Of a stretch of DNA of 18,219 bases, positions 1 to 7,202 are shown in pieces. The translations under genes were made by a program, and so were the position numbers. A model generated the notes under the pieces. The model saw only the letters and a program-made list of their open reading frames with translations, ran no database searches and was not told the origin of the DNA. Position 1 is the first letter of the stretch; every line of letters begins with the position of its first letter. This DNA is from Amphiplicatus sp046296195 (GTDB lineage Bacteria; Pseudomonadota; Alphaproteobacteria; Caulobacterales; Parvularculaceae), in the NCBI GenBank assembly GCA_046296195.1, contig JBKBLR010000047.1:1-18219 (forward strand). The letters are read 5' to 3'.

Positions 1-899
1 CGCGCGCCGTCGCTGCGGCCGCCGAGACCGACCGCGCGGCGAAGGCCGCTGACGCGGCGAGCGCCGAAACGCGCGAGGCGCGCGCGCGCCTTGAAGCGCA
101 GTCCGAAGCCGCCATCGCGCGCGTCGAGGAAGCCGCTCTGCTCGCGCATGAGACCTGCAACGCGGCGCCGGAAGACCTGCCCGCTATCGCGGAATTCAAG
201 GACGGCGCGGCGCTGCCGACGCGCGCCGAGATCGACGCGCGGCTCGAGCGCTACAAGCGCGAGCGCGAAAATCTCGGCGGCGTCAACCTGCGCGCCGATG
301 AGGAGATGCAGGAAGTTTCTGCGCGCCTTGAGGAACTGACGCGCGAACGCGAGGATTGCGACGGCGCGATCCGGAAACTGCGCGCCGCCATCGGCAGCCT
401 CAACCGCGAAGCGCGCGAGCGGCTCAACGCCGCCTTCGAAACGGTCAACCGCAATTTTTCGACGCTGTTCACACGCCTGTTCAATGGCGGTCAGGCGGAG
501 TTGCGGCTCATCGATTCCGAAGACGTGCTCGAGGCAGGCCTTGAAATCTACGCCTCGCCGCCGGGCAAGAAGCTCGCCTCGATGTCGCTGATGTCGGGCG
601 GCGAACAGGCCTTGACGGCGACCGCGCTCATCTTCGCGGTCTTCATGGCGAACCCGGCGCCGGTGTGCGTGCTCGACGAGGTCGACGCCCCGCTCGACGA
701 CGCAAACGTCGAGCGCTTCTGCCGGCTGCTCCACGAGATGGCGAATGAGACAAAGACGCGCTTCCTCATCATCACCCATCACGCGCTGACGATGTCGCGC
801 ATGAACCGCCTGTTCGGCGTGACGATGGTCGAGCGCGGCGTGTCTCAGCTTGTCTCGGTCGACCTCAACAAGGCCGAGCAGCTCGCCGCGGCGGAGTGA
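1..899 (+). CDS. smc: Chromosome segregation ATPase SMC, C-terminal part (5' end outside window)
   Basis: This is the C-terminal 298 residues of an SMC protein, the ATPase that organises and helps segregate the chromosome with ScpA/ScpB. The reading frame is open from base 3. It begins in alanine/glutamate/arginine-rich coiled coil, passes the NLRADEE segment typical of the coil-to-head transition (about 285-306), and then enters the C-terminal ABC half-head. The ABC signature LMSGGEQAL lies at about 588-614. The Walker B and D-loop segment VCVLDEVDAPLDD lies at about 663-701. The H-loop region LIITHH follows at about 766-783. The Walker A half belongs to the missing N-terminus. The stop is TGA at 897-899. 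The next gene starts 142 bp downstream with a different function, so smc is probably the last gene of its transcript. Confidence 0.96.
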   Translation, partial: RAVAAAAETDRAAKAADAASAETREARARLEAQSEAAIARVEEAALLAHETCNAAPEDLPAIAEFKDGAALPTRAEIDARLERYKRERENLGGVNLRADEEMQEVSARLEELTREREDCDGAIRKLRAAIGSLNREARERLNAAFETVNRNFSTLFTRLFNGGQAELRLIDSEDVLEAGLEIYASPPGKKLASMSLMSGGEQALTATALIFAVFMANPAPVCVLDEVDAPLDDANVERFCRLLHEMANETKTRFLIITHHALTMSRMNRLFGVTMVERGVSQLVSVDLNKAEQLAAAE

Positions 900-1041
900 C
901 CGCCGGCGCGCTGCGCCCTAATAAATTGCGCGCCGCGCCGCTATTCCACCATCGCTTGAATCGGGCGCAAGCGGGCGGGTTTCGGTTGATCGGATAATCC
1001 CCGGCCGGCAGCATTTTTCCGCAGTCCATTGGGGAATAGTG

Positions 1042-1614
1042 ATGAACATAAAATCAGTGTCGGCTGCCGTCGCTTTCGCCATCGCGTCCTTCGGCGGCGC
1101 GAACGCCGCTCTCGTCGGCAGCACGATTTCGGCTGGATATTACTTCCCGAACGACACGACGCCCTATCCTTTCGCGATTGCGAGCCCTGGTTCATTCGCC
1201 GTCGGGGCGGGCGTCGAAACGGTGATCAATGTCGAGGACGTCACCGACATCAATGTCGATTTCGGCGACGACTATCTGACCATCCTGTTCAATACCATTC
1301 TAACGTCGCCGACCTGGAACGTCGCCGATTTCAACGGCGTGATCTTCGAAGGCATTGCCTTGACGTCGATCAGCGGCGTCAGCGTCGACGTGATGGCGAC
1401 GACCATGGCCGGCTTCGACATCAGCCGCGTGACGATTATCGGCGACCGGCTTTTGCTGAACTGGAACGGGCTCAGCTATGTCAACGGAACGTCGATCCGG
1501 CTCGATTTCGAGATGGCCGAAATTCCGCTGCCCGTCGGCTGGACGCTGATGCTGGCGGGCCTTGTGCTCGGTTCCGGCGTGTCGGCGCTGCGGCGGAGAC
1601 TGGCGGCGGCGTGA
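1042..1614 (+). CDS. Secreted protein with VPLPA/PEP-CTERM-type sorting signal
   Basis: This gene encodes a 190-residue protein with an export signal at each end. Residues 1-22 form a signal peptide with a likely cleavage after GGANA. Residues 161-190 read IPLPVGWTLMLAGL, then a hydrophobic stretch, then LRRR and a short alanine tail. This short motif, membrane span and arginine cluster is the layout of PEP-CTERM-type tails recognised by exosortases, and the IPLPV core matches the VPLPA subfamily. The middle part has no cysteine, looks beta-rich and resembles nothing I can name. I start it at ATG 1042, five bases after GGGGAA; a GTG at 1039 would add one residue but leaves too little space for ribosome binding. 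No exosortase gene is in the window, so the processing enzyme must be elsewhere. The likely role is an extracellular matrix or surface protein, which is inferred from the tail alone. Confidence 0.85.
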   Translation: MNIKSVSAAVAFAIASFGGANAALVGSTISAGYYFPNDTTPYPFAIASPGSFAVGAGVETVINVEDVTDINVDFGDDYLTILFNTILTSPTWNVADFNGVIFEGIALTSISGVSVDVMATTMAGFDISRVTIIGDRLLLNWNGLSYVNGTSIRLDFEMAEIPLPVGWTLMLAGLVLGSGVSALRRRLAAA

Positions 1615-1681
1615 CCAGAGGCGCCTGATCGCAAGCGCCGAACCGATCGCCGCAATAATGGTGGCGCCGGTCGTTAACGCC

Positions 1682-1703
1682 TGCTTTAGTCCCGGCTAAA
1701 GCA
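1682..1703 (+). promoter_or_regulatory. 8-6-8 inverted repeat upstream of the M3 peptidase gene
   Basis: TGCTTTAG at 1682-1689 and CTAAAGCA at 1696-1703 are perfect inverted arms around TCCCGG. The repeat ends 16 bp before the ATG at 1719, just before the AAGGGG ribosome binding site. It could be an operator or an mRNA hairpin next to the binding site. No T-run follows, so it is not a standard terminator for the gene before it. The function is not known. Confidence 0.4.
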
Positions 1704-1718
1704 ATCAAGGGGCACCCC

Positions 1719-3917
1719 ATGCGTCCGGTTCTGATCCTGACGGCGTCCGCCGTCGCACTCGCTGTTTCCGCCTGCGCCACCGCGCCCGCAGAAAAACCCG
1801 GCATGTGGCCCAAGGCCGATCTCGCCGCCGCGGCGGCTTCTGTGAATGTCGACCCGGCGACCAACGTCTTTCTCGCCGAGTGGACAGGCCCCTATGGCGG
1901 CACGCCTGCCTTCGACAAGATGGACCTCGCGCAGCTGAAGCCGGCGATCGAGGCCGGCATGGCGATGAACCTTGCTGAAATCGACGCGATTGCGAACAAT
2001 CCCGCGCTGCCCACCTTCGAAAACACGATTTTGGCGCTTGAGGACTCGGGGCGCGCGCTCGATCGCGTCTTCACCTATTACGGGATTCTCGCCGGCAACC
2101 TGTCGACGCCTGAATTCCGCGTGATCCAGCAGGAAATGGCGCCGAAGCTGTCTGAGTTCCAGTCGACGATCACGCAGAACGAAAAGCTCTTCGCGCGCGT
2201 GAAGGCGGTCTACGAATCGCCCGGCGTCAAGCGGATGCGTCCCGATCAGCAGCGCCTCGTCTGGCTCGTCTACAACGGCTTCGCTCGTGACGGCGCGACG
2301 CTTAAGGGCGCAGCGAAGGAGCGCTATGCGGCGATCGAGAAGCGCCTCGCCGAGCTCTACACGAAATTCGCCAACAACGTGCTGCATGACGAGGAAGCTT
2401 ACGTCACCTATCTGAAGAAGCCGGAGCTCGGCGGGCTCCCGGAGTCCTTCATCAAGGCGGCGGCCGCAGCGGCCGAGGCGCGCGGCCGGAAAGGCGAATA
2501 CGCGATCACCAACACGCGCTCCTCGATGGACCCCTTCCTCACCTATTCGACGAACCGTAAGCTGCGCGAGAAGGTCTGGCGCACCTATTACGACCGCGGC
2601 GACAACGGCGATGACTATGACAACAACGCCGTCATCGCCGAGATTCTTGCGCTGCGCGACGAGCGCGTCGGCCTTCTCCGCTATGACAATTACGCCGCCT
2701 GGCGGCTCGAAGACCGGATGGCGAAGACGCCGGAGCGCGCGATGGAGCTGATGATGGCGGTCTGGCCGGCCGCCATCGCGCGCGCGAAAGAGGAGGTCGC
2801 CGACATGCAGGCGCTTGCGGACGCGGAGGGCGCAAGGATCAAGATCGAACCCTGGGATTACCGCTACTACGCCGAGAAGGTCCGGCTCGCGAAATACGAC
2901 CTCAATTCCGACGAGGTGAAGCAGTATCTCGAGCTGTCGAAGCTCCGCGAGGCGATGTTCTTCGTCGCCGGCGAGCTTTTCAATTTCAAGTTCACGCCGG
3001 TTCCCGACGGCGCCGCGCCCGTCTTCCAGGAAGACGTGAAAGTCTGGGAGGTCGCCGATAAAACGACCGGCGCCCATATCGGCCTCTGGTATCTCGATCC
3101 CTTCGCACGGCGAGGAAAGCGCTCCGGCGCATGGGCCTCCAGCTTCCGCGGCCATGAGACCTTCAACGGCAAGAAGACCGTGCTGTCGACGAACAATTCG
3201 AACTTCGTGAAAGGCGCGCCGGGCGAACCGGTGCTGATTTCATGGGACGACGCCAGAACCTATTTCCACGAATTCGGCCATGCGCTGCATTCGCTGTCGT
3301 CGAATGTCGCCTACCCGACGCTCAACGGCGGGGTGCGCGACTACACCGAGTTCCAGTCGCAGCTCCTCGAACGCTGGCTCATCACCGATCCCGTGATCGA
3401 GAAATATCTCGTCCACTACAAGACCGGCGAGCCGATGCCGAAGGTGCTCGTCGAGAAGATCAAGGCGGCGGCGAATTTCAACCAGGGCTTTCAGACCACG
3501 GAATATCTCGCGTCGGCGCTCGTCGATATGAAATTCCACACTGTCGATCCCGCGGGCATCGACCCCGACCGCTTCGAGCGTGAGACGCTCGCGAGCCTCG
3601 GCATGCCCTCCGAGATCGTCATGCGCCACCGCTCTCCCCATTTCGGGCACATCTTTTCAGGCGAAGGCTATTCCGCCGGCTATTACGGATACATGTGGGC
3701 GGACGTGCTCACATCCGACGCCGCGCTGGCCTTTGAAGAGGCGCCGGGCGGGTATTACGACAAGGGCGTCGCCAAGAAGCTCGTCGATCACCTCTTCGCG
3801 CCGAGGAACGCGCTCGATCCGGCCGAGGCCTATCGGAAGTTCCGCGGCCGCGACGCCCGCGTCGAGGCGCTGCTGAAGGATCGCGGCTTCCCGGTCCCCG
3901 GAGATGACGGCCAATAG
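1719..3917 (+). CDS. M3 family zinc metallopeptidase, peptidyl-dipeptidase Dcp-like lipoprotein
   Basis: The 732-residue protein belongs to peptidase family M3 (Dcp, oligopeptidase A, thimet oligopeptidase). These enzymes degrade short peptides, and Dcp removes C-terminal dipeptides. The zinc motif HEFGH is at residues 517-521, with the catalytic glutamate at 518. The third zinc ligand is most likely Glu544 in DYTEFQSQLLERW. The C-terminal GYSAGYYGYMWADVL block, which holds the substrate-contacting tyrosines of the family, is present. Residues 1-18 form a lipoprotein signal ending in VSAC, so it is probably anchored in the envelope, unlike the unanchored E. coli Dcp. The family usually has FPSQ after the zinc glutamate; here it is FQSQ. 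ATG 1719 is preceded by AAGGGG at a good distance. The gene stands alone, between a palindrome upstream and a terminator downstream. Dcp is the best subfamily guess; oligopeptidase A is less likely. Confidence 0.92.
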   Translation: MRPVLILTASAVALAVSACATAPAEKPGMWPKADLAAAAASVNVDPATNVFLAEWTGPYGGTPAFDKMDLAQLKPAIEAGMAMNLAEIDAIANNPALPTFENTILALEDSGRALDRVFTYYGILAGNLSTPEFRVIQQEMAPKLSEFQSTITQNEKLFARVKAVYESPGVKRMRPDQQRLVWLVYNGFARDGATLKGAAKERYAAIEKRLAELYTKFANNVLHDEEAYVTYLKKPELGGLPESFIKAAAAAAEARGRKGEYAITNTRSSMDPFLTYSTNRKLREKVWRTYYDRGDNGDDYDNNAVIAEILALRDERVGLLRYDNYAAWRLEDRMAKTPERAMELMMAVWPAAIARAKEEVADMQALADAEGARIKIEPWDYRYYAEKVRLAKYDLNSDEVKQYLELSKLREAMFFVAGELFNFKFTPVPDGAAPVFQEDVKVWEVADKTTGAHIGLWYLDPFARRGKRSGAWASSFRGHETFNGKKTVLSTNNSNFVKGAPGEPVLISWDDARTYFHEFGHALHSLSSNVAYPTLNGGVRDYTEFQSQLLERWLITDPVIEKYLVHYKTGEPMPKVLVEKIKAAANFNQGFQTTEYLASALVDMKFHTVDPAGIDPDRFERETLASLGMPSEIVMRHRSPHFGHIFSGEGYSAGYYGYMWADVLTSDAALAFEEAPGGYYDKGVAKKLVDHLFAPRNALDPAEAYRKFRGRDARVEALLKDRGFPVPGDDGQ

Positions 3918-3922
3918 GCTTA

Positions 3923-3958
3923 TTGCACCGCGGCAACACGCCGCGGCGCAAGTTTCTC
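3923..3958 (+). terminator. Probable intrinsic terminator after the M3 peptidase gene
   Basis: Six bases after the stop codon, TTGC-A-CCGCGGC (3923-3934) pairs with GCCGCGG-C-GCAA (3940-3951) around the loop AACAC. The stem has eleven pairs with a single A/C mismatch. It is followed by GTTTCTC, a weak U-tract. It separates the peptidase gene from the ATP synthase promoter at 3996. Confidence 0.65.
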
Positions 3959-3995
3959 ATCGGCGATTCAGGGCGTTAAGGCCGATTACAATTCC

Positions 3996-4024
3996 TTGAC
4001 GGTCACCGGGGCCGCCTCTATGGT
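3996..4024 (+). promoter_or_regulatory. Housekeeping-type promoter of the F0 ATP synthase operon
   Basis: TTGACG at 3996-4001 and TATGGT at 4019-4024 are separated by exactly 17 bp, so transcription should start near 4031, about 50 bases before atpI. The -35 matches the usual sigma-70 consensus closely; the TATGGT -10 also appears at the gcv promoter in this window. The position between the upstream terminator and the first atp gene supports the call. Confidence 0.7.
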
Positions 4025-4039
4025 CCGCGCCGTTTTCAA

Positions 4040-4062
4040 GGGTGGGGCAACCCGTCCCACCC
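4040..4062 (+). other. Stable hairpin in the atpI 5' untranslated region
   Basis: GGGTGGG at 4040-4046 pairs perfectly with CCCACCC at 4056-4062, extended inward by one G-U and one C-G pair. The nine-pair GC-rich hairpin ends 16 bases before the atpI start. No U-run follows, so it is not a typical attenuator. The atpI start lacks a purine-rich ribosome binding site, so the hairpin may affect how well the first gene is translated or protect the 5' end of the mRNA. Confidence 0.45.
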
Positions 4063-4078
4063 CCCTCCAGACACGTCA

Positions 4079-4408
4079 ATGGCGGAAAACGCCGGCACGC
4101 CCGAACCGTCACCGCTCGATGACTTCTCCTCGCGCCTCGAGGCGGAACGCCAGAGGAAGGCGCCCGCCGGCACGAAGGCGGAGGAAAAGCGCGGGCGGGC
4201 GCTCGGTCAGGGGTTCCGGCTCGGGTCGGAGCTCCTGGCGGCGATGATCGTCGGCCCGCTCCTGGGCCTTGGTCTCGACCGGCTCGCGGGCATCGCGCCA
4301 TGGGGTCTTGTCGGGGGGGTTTTCTTGGGGTTCGCGGCGGGCGTTCTCAACGTCTCGCGCGCGATGAAGGAACAGGACGCCGGCGCGCCGGCGGAGAAGC
4401 AGGACTGA
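4079..4408 (+). CDS. atpI: ATP synthase accessory protein I (AtpI)
   Basis: This 109-residue protein is the first gene of the F0 operon. It has a charged, hydrophilic N-terminus (residues 1-45), then two membrane spans (about 50-70 and 74-92) of the type found in the AtpI/AtpZ family, and a short charged tail. AtpI-type proteins assist assembly of the c-ring or magnesium supply for ATP synthase and are not part of the finished enzyme. The GLGLDRLAGIAPWGLVGG turn between the spans is typical for alphaproteobacterial members. Position directly before atpB supports the name, because sequence conservation in this family is low. ATG 4079 has no clear Shine-Dalgarno sequence; the region just upstream is pyrimidine-rich. 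It lies about 50 bases after the predicted transcription start and 40 bp before atpB. Confidence 0.88.
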   Translation: MAENAGTPEPSPLDDFSSRLEAERQRKAPAGTKAEEKRGRALGQGFRLGSELLAAMIVGPLLGLGLDRLAGIAPWGLVGGVFLGFAAGVLNVSRAMKEQDAGAPAEKQD

Positions 4409-4448
4409 CCGGAAGGGGCCGCGCCGCCCGCTTCCAAAGGGCGAGACG

Positions 4449-5231
4449 ATGATCCGGCCGCAAGCCGCCAATCCGATGGAGCAGTTCGAGATCGCTCCGA
4501 TGTTCCCGCTGACGATCGGCGGGGTGGATGTCTCTTTCACCAATTCGACGCTTTGGATGATGATCGGGCTCGCCTCGGCGGTCGTTTTCTTCGGCGTCGC
4601 GACCCGCTCGCGCGCGCTCATTCCAGGTCGCCTGCAGTCGGTCGCGGAGATTTTCTACGAATTCATCGCCGACACCGTGCGCGGCGCCATCGGCCCGGAC
4701 GGCATGAAGTTCTTCCCCTACGTCTTCACGCTCTTCATTTACATCCTGTTTGCGAATCTCCTCGGCCTCTTGCCTTCGATTCCGGGCGTCTCGCACACCT
4801 TTACGACGACGAGCCATATCGCGGTGACGCTGTCGCTCGGGCTCCTGTCGATCGGCATCGTGATCGTCTATGGTTTTTACAAGAACGGCCTCGGCTTCCT
4901 GAAGCTCTTTGCGCCGTCTGGGGTGCCGGTTTGGCTGTTGCCGCTCGTCAGCCTCATAGAGTTCGTGTCATTCCTGTCGCGGCCGATCAGCCTTGCGATC
5001 CGGCTGTTCGCCAACATGCTCGCCGGTCACGTCATCCTGAAGGTGTTCGCCGGCTTCATCATCTCGCTGATGGGCGCTGGCGGCGTCTTCGCGGCGATCT
5101 CGATCTTCCCCTTCCTCGGCATCGTGGCGATCACGCTGCTCGAAATTCTGGTGGCGTTCCTGCAGGCTTACGTCTTCGCGATCCTCACCTGCATCTACCT
5201 TAACGACGCAGTGCACGCGGGCCATCACTAG
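4449..5231 (+). CDS. atpB: F0F1 ATP synthase subunit a
   Basis: Subunit a (260 residues) is the stator membrane subunit that carries the two proton half-channels of F0. The conserved helix SLAIRLFANMLAGH is at residues 181-194; its Arg185 is the residue that faces the c-ring carboxylate. Several hydrophobic spans are visible (about 35-50, 90-112, 122-142, 160-178, 181-200 and the C-terminal stretch to 250), matching the family. The length is normal for alphaproteobacteria. ATG 4449 follows GGGCGAGACG, an acceptable ribosome binding site. It is the second gene of the F0 operon, 40 bp after atpI and 79 bp before atpE. Confidence 0.97.
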   Translation: MIRPQAANPMEQFEIAPMFPLTIGGVDVSFTNSTLWMMIGLASAVVFFGVATRSRALIPGRLQSVAEIFYEFIADTVRGAIGPDGMKFFPYVFTLFIYILFANLLGLLPSIPGVSHTFTTTSHIAVTLSLGLLSIGIVIVYGFYKNGLGFLKLFAPSGVPVWLLPLVSLIEFVSFLSRPISLAIRLFANMLAGHVILKVFAGFIISLMGAGGVFAAISIFPFLGIVAITLLEILVAFLQAYVFAILTCIYLNDAVHAGHH

Positions 5232-5310
5232 ACAACCCAATTCGCACGCGGACGGGGGCCGGCCGCGGAGCGAACCCCATAACGGCTCAAGAGAACTCCA
5301 GGAGACAAAA

Positions 5311-5538
5311 ATGGACGCAGAAGCAGCAAAACTGATCGGAGCCGGCATCGCCTCGCTGCCGCTCGCGGGCGCGGGCGTCGGCCTCGGCCTCATCTTCGGC
5401 AACTTCCTCGCCGGCGCCTTCCGTAACCCGTCGGCCGCGGCCGGCAACCAGCAGACGCTCCTCCTCGCCTTCGCGCTGACGGAATTCACCGGCCTTCTCG
5501 GCTTCGTCATCGCGATGCTCATCCTGTTCGTGTTCTAA
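5311..5538 (+). CDS. atpE: F0F1 ATP synthase subunit c
   Basis: This 75-residue protein forms the rotating c-ring. It is a two-helix hairpin with the glycine-repeat motif GAGVGLGLIFG in helix 1 (residues 20-30), the polar loop RNPSA (38-42) and the ion-carrying carboxylate Glu58 in LTEFTGL of helix 2. I see no clear sign of sodium specificity, so proton coupling is assumed. AGGAGA sits at the usual distance before ATG 5311 and is the strongest binding site in the operon, which fits the need for many c subunits per enzyme. The 79-bp gap after atpB may allow separate translational tuning. Confidence 0.97.
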   Translation: MDAEAAKLIGAGIASLPLAGAGVGLGLIFGNFLAGAFRNPSAAAGNQQTLLLAFALTEFTGLLGFVIAMLILFVF

Positions 5539-5561
5539 GGAACGAATAAGGCGGCGCGACG

Positions 5562-6110
5562 ATGATCGAGAACCTCCTCATGCTGGCGGCGGCCGCCGGC
5601 GAAGCGGTGGAAGGCGGAAGCCTGCCGCAGATGGACGTCTCGACGTTCCCGAGCCAGATCTTCTGGCTCGCGGTGACGTTCGGCGCGCTCTACATCGTCC
5701 TGTCGCGCATGGTGCTGCCGCGGGTCGGGGCGGCGATCGAGGAGCGCCGCGATCGCATCGCGGACGATCTCGATCGCGCCGCCGAATCGCGGCGCATGGC
5801 CGAGGAGGCGGAGGCCGCCTATAACCGCGCCCTCGCCGACGCGCGCGCCAAGTCGCAGGCGATCGCGGCCGAAACGCGCGACGAGGTGAACGCCGACATC
5901 GCCGCGCTGCAGAAAGAGGCCGAAGCCGCGCTTGCCGCGCGGGCGGCCGATGCGGAAGCCCGAATCGCCGCGATGAAAGGCGCCGCCGCCGCGAAAGTCC
6001 GCGAGGCGGCCGCCGAGACGACGCGCGCGATCGTCGAGACGCTGATCCAGGAAACGCCGGCCGAGGCCGCGGTCGAAGCCGCGATCGCCAGGGCCGCGGG
6101 GGCGAGGTAA
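5562..6110 (+). CDS. atpF': F0F1 ATP synthase subunit b' (second b-type stalk subunit)
   Basis: This is one of two b-type subunits that together form the peripheral stalk holding F1 against the membrane sector. The 182-residue protein has one membrane span at about residues 31-50 (FWLAVTFGALYIVLSRMVLP), followed by a long alanine/glutamate/arginine coiled coil reaching almost to the C-terminus. The sequence LPRVGAAIEERRDRIADDLD directly after the span is characteristic of b/b' subunits. The gene order c, b', b is standard for alphaproteobacteria, so I call this copy b' and the next one b; the two could only be told apart firmly by alignment. It starts 23 bp after atpE and ends 6 bp before atpF. 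Confidence 0.92.
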   Translation: MIENLLMLAAAAGEAVEGGSLPQMDVSTFPSQIFWLAVTFGALYIVLSRMVLPRVGAAIEERRDRIADDLDRAAESRRMAEEAEAAYNRALADARAKSQAIAAETRDEVNADIAALQKEAEAALAARAADAEARIAAMKGAAAAKVREAAAETTRAIVETLIQETPAEAAVEAAIARAAGAR

Positions 6111-6116
6111 GGGTTC

Positions 6117-6677
6117 ATGATCGATCTTCTCCTCGCCAGCGCGGCCGCTGCGACCGAAGCCGCTCATGGCGCCGGCCATGCGCCGACGCCGCTGCTTCAG
6201 GACACGGCGACTTGGGTGAGCCTCGGCTTCCTCGTCGTGGTCTCGCTGTTCGGCTGGTTCGGCGTGCACAATAAGATCGCGGCCGCGCTCGACAAGCGCG
6301 CGCAAGGGATCGCCGACGAACTCGATCGCGCGCGCGCCCTGCGCGACGAGGCCCAGGAACTCCTCGCCAAATACCAGCGCCGCCAGCGCGAAGCCGAGGA
6401 GGAGGCCGAGGCGATCATCGAACAGGCCAAGCGCGATGCGGCGCGCATCGCCGCGGAGGCGCGTGAAAAAATCGAAGAGCAGCTCGAACGCCGCGCCAAG
6501 GCCGCCGAGGACAAGATCGCCCGCGCCGAGGCGCAGGCGATCGCCGAGGTGCGCGGCCAGACTGCTGATCTCGCCATCGAGGCCGCGCGCGACATCATCC
6601 GCAACCGGATGGATCAGGGCGCACAATCGGCGCTTGCAGAACGCGCCATCGACGAGATCAGGTCGAAACTCCATTAG
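6117..6677 (+). CDS. atpF: F0F1 ATP synthase subunit b
   Basis: The second b-type subunit has 186 residues: a short N-terminus rich in alanine and histidine (AAHGAGHAP), a membrane span at about 32-49 (WVSLGFLVVVSLFGWFGV) and a long charged coiled coil containing IADELDRARALRDEAQ. With b' it forms the heterodimeric stalk. Its end (IDEIRSKLH) lies where b contacts the delta subunit of F1. Only 6 bp separate it from b', so the two are almost certainly co-translated in similar amounts. It is the last gene of the F0 operon; no F1 gene follows. This agrees with alphaproteobacteria, where F1 genes form another operon. Confidence 0.94.
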   Translation: MIDLLLASAAAATEAAHGAGHAPTPLLQDTATWVSLGFLVVVSLFGWFGVHNKIAAALDKRAQGIADELDRARALRDEAQELLAKYQRRQREAEEEAEAIIEQAKRDAARIAAEAREKIEEQLERRAKAAEDKIARAEAQAIAEVRGQTADLAIEAARDIIRNRMDQGAQSALAERAIDEIRSKLH

Positions 6678-6862
6678 GCGGGCAGGCTCCCACCTGCGTG
6701 CCCCATTCGCCTCGCTACGGGGTTAATCTGCGCTCCCGCCTCCCCTGACGCCTTTCCGCCCCATTCCGGTTCGGCTAAAAGCTTGCCCGGGGCGCAGGGG
6801 TTTTTGGGGATCCTTGCGATCGCCTTCAGCCGCCGTGCGGCGGGGTCAACAAGGAGCGGGTT

Positions 6863-7102
6863 ATGGGTCGTTTGGTTCTCTTTCTGGTAGTGGTCGCGGC
6901 GGCGCTCGCCGGCATTTGGTTCTATGCGCCGGGCGGCAAGGACATACTGCTGGGCGCTAAATCCCAGGTGATGGGAATGCTTCCCGGCGGCGCTGACGAC
7001 GCGGCGGCTGACGCGGACGACGCTGCTGTCGAGGTCGTCGAAGAAGCCGAAGAAGTCGTCGAAGAGCCGGCCGAAGAGGCTTCCGCCGAAGAGCCGCAAT
7101 AG
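6863..7102 (+). CDS. Small membrane-anchored acidic protein of unknown function
   Basis: I do not recognise a family. The 79-residue protein has one membrane span at about residues 4-21 after a single arginine, a short linker with two lysines (26 and 33), then a tail from residue 45 with 16 acidic residues of 35, no basic residue, and repeats of the EEAEEVVEEPAEEA kind. The single span with positive charge near both ends does not fix the topology. AAGGAG at a good distance before ATG 6863 and the strong terminator directly downstream show that this is a real, independently ended gene. Low-complexity tails make homology calls unreliable. It follows the ATP synthase operon by 185 bp and is probably a separate unit. 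Confidence 0.72.
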   Translation: MGRLVLFLVVVAAALAGIWFYAPGGKDILLGAKSQVMGMLPGGADDAAADADDAAVEVVEEAEEVVEEPAEEASAEEPQ

Positions 7103-7132
7103 GCGACTCTCCAGCAAGGGGCGAAGGTCCGG

Positions 7133-7165
7133 AACGCGTTGCAGCAGCGGCTGCAACGCGTTTTT
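7133..7165 (+). terminator. Strong intrinsic terminator after the small acidic protein gene
   Basis: A perfect 13-bp stem, AACGCGTTGCAGC (7133-7145) with GCTGCAACGCGTT (7150-7162), closes on the loop AGCG. It runs directly into five T (7161-7165). It starts 30 bp after the stop codon at 7102 and is the best formed terminator in the window. Confidence 0.88.
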
Positions 7166-7202
7166 GTTGCCGCGTGCGTCCGGGTCGGATACCGCAGCAT
7201 AA

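Noticed and set aside
905..917. GGCGC-GCT-GCGCC hairpin after the smc stop as a terminator
   Set aside because: The stem is only five pairs in GC-rich DNA and the following CTAATAAATT has no T-run, so support is too weak.
1674..1688. TTAA-N7-TTTA upstream of the peptidase gene as a CtrA box
   Set aside because: One base departs from TTAA-N7-TTAA and a single site without further context is not convincing.
1686..3155. A 489-codon open frame on the minus strand opposite the M3 peptidase gene
   Set aside because: The plus-strand frame has the zinc motif, lipobox and family length. The antisense product is arginine/leucine-rich with no motif, a common effect of high GC content.
5535..6674. A 379-codon open frame on the minus strand opposite the two ATP synthase b-type genes
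   Set aside because: It mirrors the codon pattern of atpF' and atpF, has no ribosome binding site and no recognisable domain.
6830..6843. CCGCC-GTGC-GGCGG hairpin before the small acidic protein gene
   Set aside because: A five-pair stem of this composition is expected by chance here and it does not cover the AAGGAG binding site.
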